Part shown: piece after piece, positions 17,908-27,168 of the stretch
How positions within the stretch are numbered: the stretch's first letter is position 1
How the letters are laid out: each line of letters starts with the position of its first letter
Assembly (NCBI RefSeq): GCF_001273755.1
Contig: NZ_LGYA01000001.1
Span: 2,097,761 to 2,161,760 of the forward strand
Length of the DNA stretch: 64,000 nt
Direction of reading: 5' to 3'
From: Peribacillus butanolivorans
Lineage (GTDB): Bacteria > Bacillota > Bacilli > Bacillales > DSM-1321
Made by a program: the position numbers and the translations under genes
Notes under the pieces: generated by a model
What the model saw: the letters and a program-made list of their open reading frames with translations, nothing else
Told to the model about the DNA's origin: nothing
The model's database searches: none

Positions 17908-18693
17908 ATGAAACTAGGGCTAATTGGATGCGGTAATATCGGGAAATTTCTGCTTCAGGCAATAAATAAAGACGGACTTCTTCCAGGAGGGAAAATCGTT
18001 TCGATTTATGCACGCCGTGAAGAAATAGCAACTCAACTAGTTGAAGAATTTGGGACACAGTCGTATAGTGATGTTGACTCTCTCCTTAATTCAGATGTGG
18101 ATTTAGTCATAGAAGCAGCGACAATTGAAGCTGCTGAAGAGTACGCATTGAAAGTGATAAAAAGCGGAAAAAATCTATTATTAAGCAGCATAGGTGTAAT
18201 GGCCGATGCTGCTTATGAAGACAATATTAAACGCCTCTGTCGAAAAAATAACGTTAATATTTTCCTCCCGTCCGGTGCAATCGGAGGTCTCGATGTACTT
18301 AAATCGGCAAAAGCAGTTAATGGACTTGAATCCGTATGTATTACCACGAGAAAACCGCCTAGCGCGTTGCCTGCAGGTTCTTCATTAGAAGAAGAAACAG
18401 TATTATTCGAAGGTTCTGCTGCGGAAGCAATTAAGCAGTTTCCGAGAAATATTAATGTTGCTATTGTATTGTCTTTGGCTGGTCTCGGGTCTGAAAAGAC
18501 GAGAGTGAAAATCATTGCCGATCCATATGTATTGAAAAATATTCACCTTATTGAAGCGTCAGGTTCATTCGGAAAACTTAAACTTGAAATAGAAAATGAT
18601 CCAATGCCAAACAATCCGAAAACGAGTTACTTAGCTGCGTTAAGTGTATTGGCTACTCTGCAAAACAAAGAAAAGAGTGTTCAAATTGGGTAA
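17908..18693 (+). CDS. Aspartate dehydrogenase-like oxidoreductase (NadX/DUF108 family)
   Basis: 261 residues. The N-terminal Rossmann motif GLIGCGNIGKFL (4-15) and GAIGGLDVLKSA are followed by the family's C-terminal block: DPYVLKNIHLIEASGSFG, then NDPMPNNPKTSYLAALS. These match the L-aspartate dehydrogenase family as I recall it. Biosynthetic NadX feeds iminoaspartate into NAD synthesis, but no nadA or nadC is nearby. Its place between the aldehyde dehydrogenase and the Rieske oxygenase suggests reductive amination or oxidative deamination of a pathway intermediate. That would be unusual and is inference. AGGAAGGATGAAATTAT precedes the ATG. Confidence 0.8.
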   Translation: MKLGLIGCGNIGKFLLQAINKDGLLPGGKIVSIYARREEIATQLVEEFGTQSYSDVDSLLNSDVDLVIEAATIEAAEEYALKVIKSGKNLLLSSIGVMADAAYEDNIKRLCRKNNVNIFLPSGAIGGLDVLKSAKAVNGLESVCITTRKPPSALPAGSSLEEETVLFEGSAAEAIKQFPRNINVAIVLSLAGLGSEKTRVKIIADPYVLKNIHLIEASGSFGKLKLEIENDPMPNNPKTSYLAALSVLATLQNKEKSVQIG

Positions 18694-18739
18694 TAATTGA
18701 TTTAAGTCATGTCATGTTCATAGAGGGGAGACTACAAGT

Positions 18740-20041
18740 ATGCTTAAAACTGATAAATCCATAGAAGAAATGTCGAAACAGCAAGTTGTTAGCTATTTGA
18801 ACGAAACGGTCAAACCAGAGGAAGGAGTAATACCTGCTTACCTCCTAGGCAATCAAACGGTTTACGATATAGAACATGAAAAAGTATTTTTGAAAACATG
18901 GGTCTTTGTCGGTCATGAATCTGAAGTCCCGAACAAAGGAGACTACATGACACGTGACCTCGCCGGATATTCGCTCATTATTACACGTGATAATGAAGGG
19001 GGAATTCGTGCTTTTTATAATATGTGTACCCATCGTGGAATGAAACTTTGTCGGGCTGACAAAGGTAACAAGACTTTATTTACGTGTCCATATCATGGAT
19101 TTAACTTTAAAAACACAGGAGAGCTTGTGGGTGTGCCACTTCAAAAAGATATTTATGGCGGGACGCTTGATCGTTCACAAATGGGGCTTCACCAAGTGAA
19201 GCTTGAATCCTATAAAGGTCTTTTATTTGGAACATGGAATGAAGATGTAGAGCCGCTTGAAGAGTTTCTAGGTGATATAAAATGGTATTTAGATATCCTT
19301 GTAGGACGGGCAGAAATGGAAGTAATCGGGGTCCCTCAACGATTTGTTGTTAGTTCTAACTGGAAAGTAGGTTCTGATAACTTTGTTGGTGATTCCTATC
19401 ATACGATGGTCACACATGGTTCAATTGCAAAACTAGGCATGGTACCCAATGCAACGTATTCAAAGCGTGGTTTTCAAATTCATACGGAAAACGGACATGG
19501 ACTAAACTTAGGAACACCTAACCCTGATTTTGCTTTCCCGGAAGAATTGAAAAATGAATTTAAAAGTAATTTGTCAGAAGAACAATATGAAGTGTTATCA
19601 AACTTAAAAAATATGATTGGAAACGTTTTCCCGAACTTATCATTTTTAATTTCTCATACAAAAATTAAAGACCAGTTTATCTCTAACACTTCAATTAGAA
19701 TGTGGCGGCCAATTGGTCACAATAAGATGGAAGTAATCGCTTGGATGCTCGTTGAAAAAAACGCCTCTCAAGATTGGAAAGATCGTTCAAGAGATTCGTT
19801 TATCTTGACGTTTAGCCCATCTGGCATTTTTGAGCAAGATGACACGGAAGTATTTACGGACATTACTGAAGCCGCCCAGGGTCCGATGCCTTTTCTAAAG
19901 AATTTAACTTACAATTATACAATGGGTCTTCATCGCGAACCTGTTGATTTTATCGGACCAGGTGTTGCTTACGATGATAAATTTACAGAAGCAAGTCAAC
20001 GGAATTTTTATAAATACTGGTTGGAATTAATGACGAAATGA
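18740..20041 (+). CDS. Aromatic ring-hydroxylating dioxygenase, alpha subunit
   Basis: 433 residues. The Rieske [2Fe-2S] centre is Cys96-x-His98 and Cys116-x2-His119 (CTHRG, CPYHG). The mononuclear iron site is His221 and His226 with bridging Asp218 (GDSYHTMVTHG), plus an aspartate in FEQDDTE near 367. This is the catalytic subunit that adds both atoms of O2 to an aromatic ring to form a cis-dihydrodiol. GGGGAGACTACAAGT precedes the ATG, and the beta subunit follows after 21 bases. Such enzymes are common in Proteobacteria and Actinobacteria and less so in Bacillaceae. Substrate specificity cannot be read from sequence. Confidence 0.92.
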   Translation: MLKTDKSIEEMSKQQVVSYLNETVKPEEGVIPAYLLGNQTVYDIEHEKVFLKTWVFVGHESEVPNKGDYMTRDLAGYSLIITRDNEGGIRAFYNMCTHRGMKLCRADKGNKTLFTCPYHGFNFKNTGELVGVPLQKDIYGGTLDRSQMGLHQVKLESYKGLLFGTWNEDVEPLEEFLGDIKWYLDILVGRAEMEVIGVPQRFVVSSNWKVGSDNFVGDSYHTMVTHGSIAKLGMVPNATYSKRGFQIHTENGHGLNLGTPNPDFAFPEELKNEFKSNLSEEQYEVLSNLKNMIGNVFPNLSFLISHTKIKDQFISNTSIRMWRPIGHNKMEVIAWMLVEKNASQDWKDRSRDSFILTFSPSGIFEQDDTEVFTDITEAAQGPMPFLKNLTYNYTMGLHREPVDFIGPGVAYDDKFTEASQRNFYKYWLELMTK

Positions 20042-20062
20042 TAAGCGGGAGGGGGAAGAAAA

Positions 20063-20572
20063 ATGAAAGTGGAAGAAATGCTTGTTAAATGTGAATTTGA
20101 ACAGTGGTTGTATGATGAAGCACAATTACTTGATGATATTGAATTTGATGAATGGTTCGATCTAATGCATTCGAGTTTGTGTTATCAAATGCCTGTACGT
20201 GTCAATAAGGATGGAGTTGAACGTCCGGATTATTCAACTAAAATGTTTACATTTAATGATGATATTGAATTACTTAAGCTCCGCGTAGATCGTTTGAAAA
20301 CGGATTATGCATGGGCGGAAATTCCTCCTTCCAGAACGCGGCGTTTTGTCAGCAACGTGCGTGTTAAAGACTTTGTTGAAGGTGAAAAGGCAGTCGTTAA
20401 GAGCTATCTACTTATCTATCGAAGCCGTAGCACGGATATTCAACACGATTTGATTTCGGGGGAACGAAATGATGAATTCATATTCGAAGATGGTAAATGG
20501 AAACTTTCCAAACGGATATTCATTGTTGATCAAACAACAATAAATACAAGGAACCTCGCTATCTTCGTATAA
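20063..20572 (+). CDS. Aromatic ring-hydroxylating dioxygenase, beta subunit
   Basis: 169 residues of the SnoaL-like cone fold typical of dioxygenase beta subunits. It begins with an acidic helix (EFEQWLYDEAQLLDDIEFDEWFDLM) and contains the family feature RVDRLKTDYAWAEIPPSRTRRFVSNV. It has no cofactor ligands and is expected to form an alpha3beta3 hexamer with the preceding product. GGGAGGGGGAAGAAAA precedes the ATG. The 32 bases to the next gene indicate one transcript. Confidence 0.9.
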   Translation: MKVEEMLVKCEFEQWLYDEAQLLDDIEFDEWFDLMHSSLCYQMPVRVNKDGVERPDYSTKMFTFNDDIELLKLRVDRLKTDYAWAEIPPSRTRRFVSNVRVKDFVEGEKAVVKSYLLIYRSRSTDIQHDLISGERNDEFIFEDGKWKLSKRIFIVDQTTINTRNLAIFV

Positions 20573-20613
20573 CAGTAAGTATCGTAAAAAAGATAACAAG
20601 GAGGTTGGTTACA

Positions 20614-21402
20614 ATGGCTATGGCCTTAAAAGATAAAGTAGTGTTGATTACTGGTGGTAATTCGGGTATAGGAGAAGCTGTCACTCGACGTTTTATACAA
20701 GAAGGGGCAAAAGTCAGCATTATCGGCCGCTCTGTAGAAACGCTAAAGAAAATGAAAGAGGAATTTGGTGAAGAAATTCTCATTAACCAAGGAGATGTAA
20801 GTAAATACGAAGACAATGAGAAGGCTGTACAGGCCACTGTTAAGCAATTTGGGAAGTTAGATGTTCTCGTCGCTAATGCAGGAGTCTTCGATGGATTTGC
20901 TAAATTTGCCGACGTAACTCCTGATGCACTTTCCGAAGCATATGATTTCCTGCTCAATATTAACGTTAAAGGCTCTTTCTTCGGTGCGAAAGCAGCACTT
21001 GAAGAACTGCAGAAATCTAATGGCAATATTATTTTTACTGTATCTGGTGCAAGTTTCTATCCTGATGGCGGTGGCGTTTGGTACACAGCAAGCAAGCACG
21101 CTCAAATCGGATTAATGCGCCAACTTGCATTCGAACTCGCTCCAAATATTCGGGTAAATGCTGTAGCGCCTGGTGGCACACTGACAGCATTATCGGTCAT
21201 TCCACCTCTGCGCCCATTTGTTAAAGTCGTGGATAATGATACGAAAGCAAGTAGCATTAAAAAAAGAAACCCACTTCAACTTGCCCAGTTGCCAGAAGAT
21301 CACGTTGCTGCGTATGTACTGTTAGCTTCTGACGAAGCGCGCGCGATTACCGGTGAAGTCATTTCTAGTGATGGTGGATTGTCAGTGCGGGGACTTGGCT
21401 GA
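20614..21402 (+). CDS. cis-dihydrodiol dehydrogenase-like SDR (BphB type)
   Basis: 262 residues with a complete SDR active site: TGGNSGIG cofactor loop, NAGVFDGFAKF, then Ser144 and Tyr157-x3-Lys161 (IIFTVSGASFYPDGGG, WYTASK). The segment FTVSGASFYPDGGG and the following RQLAFELAPNIRVNAVAPGG closely resemble BphB/BnzE-type cis-2,3-dihydrodiol dehydrogenases. These re-aromatise the Rieske dioxygenase product to a catechol with NAD+. This supports a ring-2,3-dioxygenation route feeding the extradiol enzyme at 12827. AAGGAGG ends 9 bases before ATG 20614, so the TTG at 20605 is not used. The VOC gene begins directly after its stop. Confidence 0.88.
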   Translation: MAMALKDKVVLITGGNSGIGEAVTRRFIQEGAKVSIIGRSVETLKKMKEEFGEEILINQGDVSKYEDNEKAVQATVKQFGKLDVLVANAGVFDGFAKFADVTPDALSEAYDFLLNINVKGSFFGAKAALEELQKSNGNIIFTVSGASFYPDGGGVWYTASKHAQIGLMRQLAFELAPNIRVNAVAPGGTLTALSVIPPLRPFVKVVDNDTKASSIKKRNPLQLAQLPEDHVAAYVLLASDEARAITGEVISSDGGLSVRGLG

Positions 21403-22377
21403 ATGAGGTTTATAAACATGACTGAATCACTATTAGGCAATAGAAATATTAATCAGCTTGCATTTGTTGTAAAAGATATTGAATCTGCTAATGTAGCTTT
21501 TACAAAATTGTTAGGCATTAAGAAGGTTGAACCATTTCTAACTGGTGACAGTACTGTTTCGAAAGTGATTTTTAAAGGTGAACCTACAGATTTAAAATCT
21601 AAACTGGCTTTTCTTAATACACCAACCGTCCAATTCGAACTCATAGAACCGGATAAAAATCCAGGAACAATGCGTGAGTTTTTGGATACAGTAGGTGAAG
21701 GAATTCATCATATTGCTTTTGATGTTGACTCTATCCAAAAGAGGCTTCCTGTGATGGAGAAAAGTGGATACCCAGTATTGCAAACAGGTGAATTTACCTC
21801 GAGTGACGGCCGGTACGTGTATGTAGATACACTAGATGATCATAAAACGTTAGTTGAACTGCTTGAGAGTGCAGAACCGAGGCAAACAGTGTGGGAAAAA
21901 CCTGAAGATGACAGTGTTCAGCCGCTTTTAGGGACTAACAAAGTAGAACAGCTTGCAATTGTTGTTAAAGACCTTGATGCGGCTGCGGATGCCTACTGTA
22001 GATTGCTAGATATGGAAAAACCGTCGATCATTCACTCTGGTTCCCCTTAGGTAACAAATGTAATTTACAAAGGGAAGCCTACTGAAGGTAAATCGAGATA
22101 TATGTTTTTCAATACGCCATTAATTCAAATAGAATTGATTGAGCCGGGAGATTCTCCGAGTACTTGGAAGCATCATCTTGAAACGTATGGGGAAGGAGTT
22201 CAGCATATCTCGTTTGTCGTTAAAGATATGGATGAGAAAATGAAGATGTTGGAAAAAATGGGTTATTCGGTCATTCAAACAGGTAACTTTTATAACGGAA
22301 AAGGACGATATGTATATATGGACACGACATCGACATATAAAGTGATTATTGAATTGCTAGAACGTTTTGATACGTAA
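21403..22377 (+). pseudogene. Tandem two-domain VOC (glyoxalase-like) protein interrupted by in-frame TAG
   Basis: One reading frame encodes two similar vicinal-oxygen-chelate domains. Domain 1 (about residues 10-155) has INQLAFVVKDIESAN and EGIHHIAFDVDS. Domain 2 repeats the pattern with VEQLAIVVKDLDAAA and EGVQHISFVVKDM. Domain 2 is cut by TAG at 22048-22050, with no frame change: VTNVIYKGKPTEG continues in frame and aligns with VSKVIFKGEPTD of domain 1. A restart at ATG 22102 would give only a fragment of domain 2. ATG 21418 has a better-spaced GAGG than ATG 21403. The intact protein was probably a methylmalonyl-CoA-epimerase- or glyoxalase-like enzyme of the aromatic pathway. A recent nonsense mutation or a sequencing error would both explain it. 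Confidence 0.75.
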
Positions 22378-22578
22378 ACGAATGTCATTCAATTACCAGC
22401 TAAAATATGTGTTCATATTAAAGTGTCTGAACACTTAGGACTTACATAATGAGTAATTATCAATACTCAGTGAAGCATTAATTTGGAAACATAGAAAATC
22501 TGAACAAGAATGAGTAAATAGAAAAAGCATAGGAAATAGCCAGATTTCTACAACCAGATTTGTATGAGCCCTGGGTAG

Positions 22579-22884
<306 letters not shown>

Positions 22885-23153
22885 TACCAGGTTTTATATG
22901 ATTCCTTAGAATCATGTTATTTTTTAGTAAGGAAAGTAAAGTCGCTAGTTTGACATCATTTATTATTGCTACATTGAAAAGCATAAGCCGGATATTTAAC
23001 ATTTTTGACTCCTTGTATTTTGTTATCACTTGTCAGGTAAATGAGGAAATATCTCTAGAAACACATGGCAAGTCCGCCCTTCAAGATCTATAGATACATG
23101 ACCAAAATGGAAGAACGATTAATTCTAATAGGGTAAATTCGAGGTGATTACTG

Positions 23154-24146
23154 ATGATAGAAGAAAAGAAGATTGATGATATTACAATTATTGGTGGCGG
23201 TCCAGTTGGTTTATTTACAGCATTCTATGGTGGAATGAGGCAAGCAAAGGTGAAAATCATAGAGAGTCTTCCTCAATTGGGAGGTCAACTCACCGCTCTT
23301 TATCCTGAGAAATTCATTTATGATATAGCTGGATTTCCAAAAGTACGGGCACAAGAATTGGTAGAGAATTTAAAAGAACAAATGAAGGTATTCGAACCGA
23401 CGATTTGTCTTGACGAAGCGGTTAAACTGATTGAAAAGCTAGAAGATGGGACATTTAAAATCACTACAAACCTAGATACTCATTTTTCTAAATCAGTTAT
23501 TATTACTGCAGGGAATGGAGCTTTTCAGCCTCGAAAATTAGAACTAGAAGATGCGGCACAGTTTGAAAACAAGAATTTACATTATTTTGTGAATGACATG
23601 ACTCGATTCAAAGGAAGAAAAGTAGCGATTCTAGGCGGTGGAGATTCGGCTCTTGATTGGGCACTTATGCTTGAGCCTATTGCTGAAAAAGTAACATTGA
23701 TACATCGAAGAGATAAATTTCGTGCTCATGAACATAGTGTAAACCAATTGATGAATTCGTCTGTTGAAGTCAAAACACCTTATGTTCCTTCAGAGCTGGT
23801 AGGAGCAGATCAAATCACTAAAATTGTCTTAGAACAGGCTAAGACTCAACAAAAAGAACTAGTTGACATAGATGACCTAATTGTTAACTATGGTTTTATT
23901 TCCTCTCTTGGCCCAATTAAAGAGTGGGGTCTAAAACTTGAGAAAAATTCAATTATAGTTAATTCCAAGAAAGAAACAAATATTTCAGGCATATACGCTG
24001 CCGGGGATATTTGTACGTATGAAGGAAAGGTTAAATTAATTACAACAGGATTTGGTGAAGGTCCTACTTCAGTCAATAATGCTAAAGCCTATATTGATCC
24101 TAAAGCCAAAGTTCAGCCAATGCATAGTACTTCCTTATTCGCATGA
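23154..24146 (+). CDS. Ferredoxin-NADP+ reductase, thioredoxin-reductase-like (YumC type)
   Basis: 330 residues with two nucleotide-binding domains: FAD motif [14 protein letters not shown] (14-27) and [23 protein letters not shown] near 41-63, then the NADPH motif [13 protein letters not shown] near 162. It lacks the CxxC redox pair of thioredoxin reductases, as expected for the Bacillus-type FNR. It would pass NADPH electrons to the ferredoxin encoded 270 bases upstream and on to the Rieske oxygenase. GAGGTGATTACTG precedes the ATG. It closes the aromatic cluster. Confidence 0.9.
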   Translation: MIEEKKIDDITIIGGGPVGLFTAFYGGMRQAKVKIIESLPQLGGQLTALYPEKFIYDIAGFPKVRAQELVENLKEQMKVFEPTICLDEAVKLIEKLEDGTFKITTNLDTHFSKSVIITAGNGAFQPRKLELEDAAQFENKNLHYFVNDMTRFKGRKVAILGGGDSALDWALMLEPIAEKVTLIHRRDKFRAHEHSVNQLMNSSVEVKTPYVPSELVGADQITKIVLEQAKTQQKELVDIDDLIVNYGFISSLGPIKEWGLKLEKNSIIVNSKKETNISGIYAAGDICTYEGKVKLITTGFGEGPTSVNNAKAYIDPKAKVQPMHSTSLFA

Positions 24147-24187
24147 TTTGCTAGTAGTGCATTAAATTGTAGTCTTAAAAGTGATTT

Positions 24188-24230
24188 TCAAGGGTAATGG
24201 TAAGGTAGTATTTTTTGACCATACCCTTGA
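24188..24230. repeat. Imperfect inverted repeat at the end of the aromatic cluster
   Basis: TCAAGGGTAATGGT and ACCATACCCTTGA pair over 13 bases with one bulged A, separated by a 16-base T-rich loop. No T-run follows the right arm on the plus strand, so terminator function is uncertain. It overlaps the 3' end of the truncated GntR frame. Confidence 0.4.
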
Positions 24231-24607
24231 ATGTTTTCCTGTTCCAATTTTCTCAATGCTTCACGAACCGGTGTACGGCTACAGTTAAATTGTTGGGCGA
24301 TATCATCTTTCGTTAAACGATCCCCAGGTAAAAATACCCCTTCTATAATTGCATTCTTAACAACGTAAAATATTGCTTCCCTTAAGGGTTTAGATGAATA
24401 ATATTCAATTTGCTCTTTAATATACTGATAATGATTTGCTTCTATGGTGCTCCCTTCGAATATACAATTAATATACATGTAGCTTCTGGTATAAGTTACT
24501 ATAATCAAATGCCGATACGTATATTTGGGCACCCAGAGCCTTCTTGTTTCTAGGAATCGCATCATAATGTTGTTTTTTTGTCTCTGAATTCTTTTCTTCT
24601 TTTTCAT
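24188..24607 (-). pseudogene. Truncated GntR (FadR/FCD-type) regulator
   Basis: A 139-codon frame contains a recognisable GntR winged helix-turn-helix: KPLREAIFYVVKNAIIEG, FLPGDRLTKDDIAQQFNCSRTPVREALRKLEQEN. It then stops after QGYGQKILPYHYP, without the ligand-binding FCD domain (normally about 130 further residues). The N-terminal 60 residues are basic and hydrophobic and resemble nothing I know, so the true start may be internal. Either a gene remnant or a free DNA-binding domain. It faces the aromatic cluster and may once have regulated it. Confidence 0.6.
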
Positions 24608-24719
24608 TATGGAGGTCCTTCAGGAAAAAATGGTATTTTTCCTTTAATTATTCACAAAATATAATAGCTACACAAAATAATGTAAAAAAAGACAATATGA
24701 ACATGGAGAGTGATTAGTA

Positions 24720-24860
24720 ATGGAAGAAATATGCGAAGAAAGATTTTGTGAAACTTGTAAAAAAGAGACAGTTCATACAGTAAGAGAAGATGCATTAGAA
24801 ATAGAATATATCTGCAATGAATGTAGTCAGCACCAAGAGATTTTTAAGACGTTTTTTTAG
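24720..24860 (+). CDS. Small zinc-ribbon protein (46 residues)
   Basis: ATG 24720 to TAG 24858 encodes 46 residues with two CxxC pairs, FCETCKKETVH near 9-19 and YICNECSQH near 31-39, spaced as in a minimal zinc ribbon. GGAGAGTG lies 11 bases or fewer upstream. The acidic middle (REDALEIEY) and the HxH-like tail look conserved rather than random, and I have a faint memory of similar short Bacillus proteins. The function is unknown; nucleic-acid or protein binding is the usual guess for such folds. It lies between the truncated GntR and a terminator. Confidence 0.65.
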   Translation: MEEICEERFCETCKKETVHTVREDALEIEYICNECSQHQEIFKTFF

Positions 24861-24980
24861 AAATTATTCCAATTTAAATTTGAAAAGAATTTGAGAATTT
24901 CTTAAATTTTTAGGCACTCTCAATCATAACTTTAAGATTAAATAGTATGAATTTGTTTTGTACCTATGAAATTGAAATCT

Positions 24981-25014
24981 GAGTGAGTGGTTAATGGCTA
25001 CTAACTCTTTTTTT
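24981..25014 (+). terminator. Probable terminator after the zinc-ribbon gene
   Basis: GAGTGAGTGG and CTACTAACTC pair with one mismatch around a short loop and are followed by TTTTTTT. It lies 120 bases after the small gene's stop. Confidence 0.5.
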
Positions 25015-25099
25015 CTTTCTTTTTTTGTTTGGATATGACCTACCATTTTTAATGTCAATAAAAAATAACACCTTATTTATTATTTGTTTCCTTCGTAGG

Positions 25100-25151
25100 A
25101 TAAAGAAAACCCAGGTAAAGGGCGCTTTATTACGTGTCCTTTATCCGGGTT
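25100..25151 (-). terminator. Long hairpin terminator of the 3-hydroxybutyrate dehydrogenase gene
   Basis: On the minus strand AACCCGGATAAAGGACAC (25151-25134) pairs with the complement of 25125-25108 over about 18 positions including a few G-T pairs, then runs into TTTTCTTTA. It lies 30 bases downstream of the bdh stop. Confidence 0.75.
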
Positions 25152-25180
25152 ATAGTCCTCTGGTAGGAGCTCTTTTCTTT

Positions 25181-25957
25181 TTATTGAGCTGTATAACCAC
25201 CATCCAACACAACAGCCTGGCCGGTGATGCCTCGGGCTTTGTCACTTGCGAGGAAAATGGCATAGTCGGCGATTTCGCTTACGTCGAGTAAGCGGTTTTG
25301 TGGGACGAGCGGATAGATAACTTCTTCCAAAACGCTTTCTAGTGGCACTTGTCTTGTTCTTGCTAGATCTTCCAGTTGGCCGCGTACGAGAGGTGTGTCC
25401 ACGTATCCTGGGCAAAGGGCGTTTACTGTAATTCCCGAAGATGCGCTTTCAAGGGCGGCGACTTTCGTCAATCCAATTACACCGTGTTTTGCACTATTGT
25501 ACGCTGCTTTATTAGCAAATCCAATCAGTCCATTAATGGAAGAGATATTAATGATTCTGCCGAATCCTTGTTCTTTCATAATAGGCAAAACGTTTTTAAT
25601 TGCTATAAATGGAGCGGTTAGCATAATTTTGATCATCTGTTCGAATTTTTCAGTTGGGAACTCTTCAATCGGAGCAACATGCTGAAGGCCAGCGTTATTA
25701 ATGAAAATATCAATTCGGCCATATTTCCTTTTGGTCTGTTTGATTAGTTGAATAATATCTTCTTCTTTTGTTACGTCTGCTTTAAAGCCGGTGACTTCCA
25801 AGCCTTTGTTTCTTAAATCTAGAGCTGCATCTTCAACTGTAATTTGATTAAGGTCTGAAAGAACGACCTTTGCTCCATTTTCAGCAAAGATCTTTCCAAT
25901 TTCAAAACCGATTCCTCTAGCAGACCCCGTAATGATCGCCACTTTATCTTTAACCAT
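25181..25957 (-). CDS. bdhA: 3-hydroxybutyrate dehydrogenase (SDR)
   Basis: 258 residues. TGSARGIG cofactor loop, NNAG, and Tyr-x3-Lys (YNSAKHGVIGLTK) are intact. The C-terminal QVPLESVLEEVIYPLVPQNRLLDVSEIADYA block and VLDGGYTAQ ending are typical of D-3-hydroxybutyrate dehydrogenases. It interconverts 3-hydroxybutyrate and acetoacetate with NAD+. Residues encoded upstream to 25990 are not counted, because GGAGGAATGTAAT leads directly to ATG 25957. It is divergent from hbd, and together with scoAB and the thiolase it forms a ketone-body utilisation set. Confidence 0.88.
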   Translation of the reverse strand: MVKDKVAIITGSARGIGFEIGKIFAENGAKVVLSDLNQITVEDAALDLRNKGLEVTGFKADVTKEEDIIQLIKQTKRKYGRIDIFINNAGLQHVAPIEEFPTEKFEQMIKIMLTAPFIAIKNVLPIMKEQGFGRIINISSINGLIGFANKAAYNSAKHGVIGLTKVAALESASSGITVNALCPGYVDTPLVRGQLEDLARTRQVPLESVLEEVIYPLVPQNRLLDVSEIADYAIFLASDKARGITGQAVVLDGGYTAQ

Positions 25958-26148
25958 ATTACATTCCTCCAAAAAAAATGTAACGGTCAAAATCTGTCAA
26001 AAAGTTTAGTTTGATATATAGGGAATATTCATATGAAAGCAAATTTAAAATATCAAGGGAAGGTAATAAAAATATGGGGGGATGGTTATTGATTTAGAGT
26101 CTATCATAATTTTTAAAATAACAAAAGATTTTTATTTACTCTTAGGGT

Positions 26149-26165
26149 TGGCATGGATATTGCAT
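26149..26165 (+). promoter_or_regulatory. Sigma-54 (-24/-12) promoter for hbd-thiolase
   Basis: TGGCATGGATATTGCAT matches the SigL/sigma-54 consensus TGGCAC-N5-TTGCA with one mismatch and correct GG-to-GC spacing. Transcription would start near 26177, about 44 bases before hbd. The adjacent sigma-54 activator at 28407 is the likely enhancer-binding protein. Confidence 0.8.
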
Positions 26166-26220
26166 GTATATAAGTTGAGTAAAATGTAGGAAATATCATG
26201 GATAAGAAAGGAGAAACGAA

Positions 26221-27168
26221 ATGATCAAAAATATAGCAATTATCGGTTCAGGTGTAATGGGGAGTGGAATCGCTCAGTCATTCGCAGTTAGCGGGTATTT
26301 CGTCACTATCAACGATATTAAAGAAGAGTTTCTATCGAAAGCCCTAGATCGAATATCTGAGAATCTATCCCTGCTCATTGAAGAAGGTGCTATGACTGAA
26401 CAGGAAATGCAGGGTGCTTTATCTAATATTACATATAAGGTTGACTTGAAGGAGGCCGTTAGGGATGCTGACTTTATAATTGAGGCTATTCCGGAAGTCA
26501 TTGAATTGAAGTTGGACCTGTATCAACAATTGGAGCAAATAGTGAAAGAGGATGCGATTATTGCTTCAAATACATCGACCTTCCCGATTTCTCGATTGAT
26601 GGAGACTGCTTCGTTTGCAGACCGGATGATAATCGCGCATTTTTTTAATCCTGGGCATCTGGTTCCTTTAGTTGAAATTGTTCAGCATAATGAAACAAAG
26701 CCGGAAGTCGTCGAGGCTACACTTGATTTAATTCGAAAAATAGACAAGTCTCCGATTCTTTTAAAAAAAGAAATAGCAGGATTCATTGCCAATCGTCTGC
26801 AAACTGCCTTGATGCGGGAAGCCTTTTATCTCTTAAAAGAGGGCGTAGCCACTGCTGAGGATATTGATACAGCCATTACAGCGGGACCTGGATTTCGCTG
26901 GGCGTTTACTGGGCCAATCGAGATTGCTGATTTTGGGGGACTTGATACATGGCAGCGCGTTTTTGATAATGTTGCACCAGAGTTGGACCAAAGTAAGCAA
27001 GCCCCGATCATTATTCGTGATTTAGTGGAAAAGGGGAAGCTTGGGGCGAAGTCAGGTGAAGGGATTTTCACTTATGAGGAATCTACCGTTTCTCAGAAAA
27101 TCAATGAGAGGGACCGTAATTTTATTAAACTAGGAAAATTAAAAATGGAGAAGGAGGAAGTATTATGA
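26221..27168 (+). CDS. hbd: 3-hydroxybutyryl-CoA dehydrogenase
   Basis: 315 residues, slightly longer than the usual 280-290. The N-terminal NAD motif is [13 protein letters not shown] (8-20), then EAIPE, the ASNTST loop, and the catalytic His140 in [18 protein letters not shown]. The C-terminal helical domain contains [21 protein letters not shown]. It oxidises L-3-hydroxyacyl-CoA to 3-oxoacyl-CoA, feeding the thiolase, whose ATG overlaps its stop. AAGAAAGGAGAAACGAA precedes the ATG, and a sigma-54 promoter lies upstream. Substrates other than hydroxybutyryl-CoA cannot be excluded. Confidence 0.88.
   Translation: MIKNIAIIGSGVMGSGIAQSFAVSGYFVTINDIKEEFLSKALDRISENLSLLIEEGAMTEQEMQGALSNITYKVDLKEAVRDADFIIEAIPEVIELKLDLYQQLEQIVKEDAIIASNTSTFPISRLMETASFADRMIIAHFFNPGHLVPLVEIVQHNETKPEVVEATLDLIRKIDKSPILLKKEIAGFIANRLQTALMREAFYLLKEGVATAEDIDTAITAGPGFRWAFTGPIEIADFGGLDTWQRVFDNVAPELDQSKQAPIIIRDLVEKGKLGAKSGEGIFTYEESTVSQKINERDRNFIKLGKLKMEKEEVL

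Noticed and set aside
20559-21026. 155-codon minus-strand ORF over the dihydrodiol dehydrogenase
   Set aside because: Antisense shadow; no start signals of its own.
22048-22050. TAG as pyrrolysine or programmed read-through
   Set aside because: No pyl genes or read-through context seen, and the domain-1 repeat has Thr at this place. A plain nonsense change is simpler.
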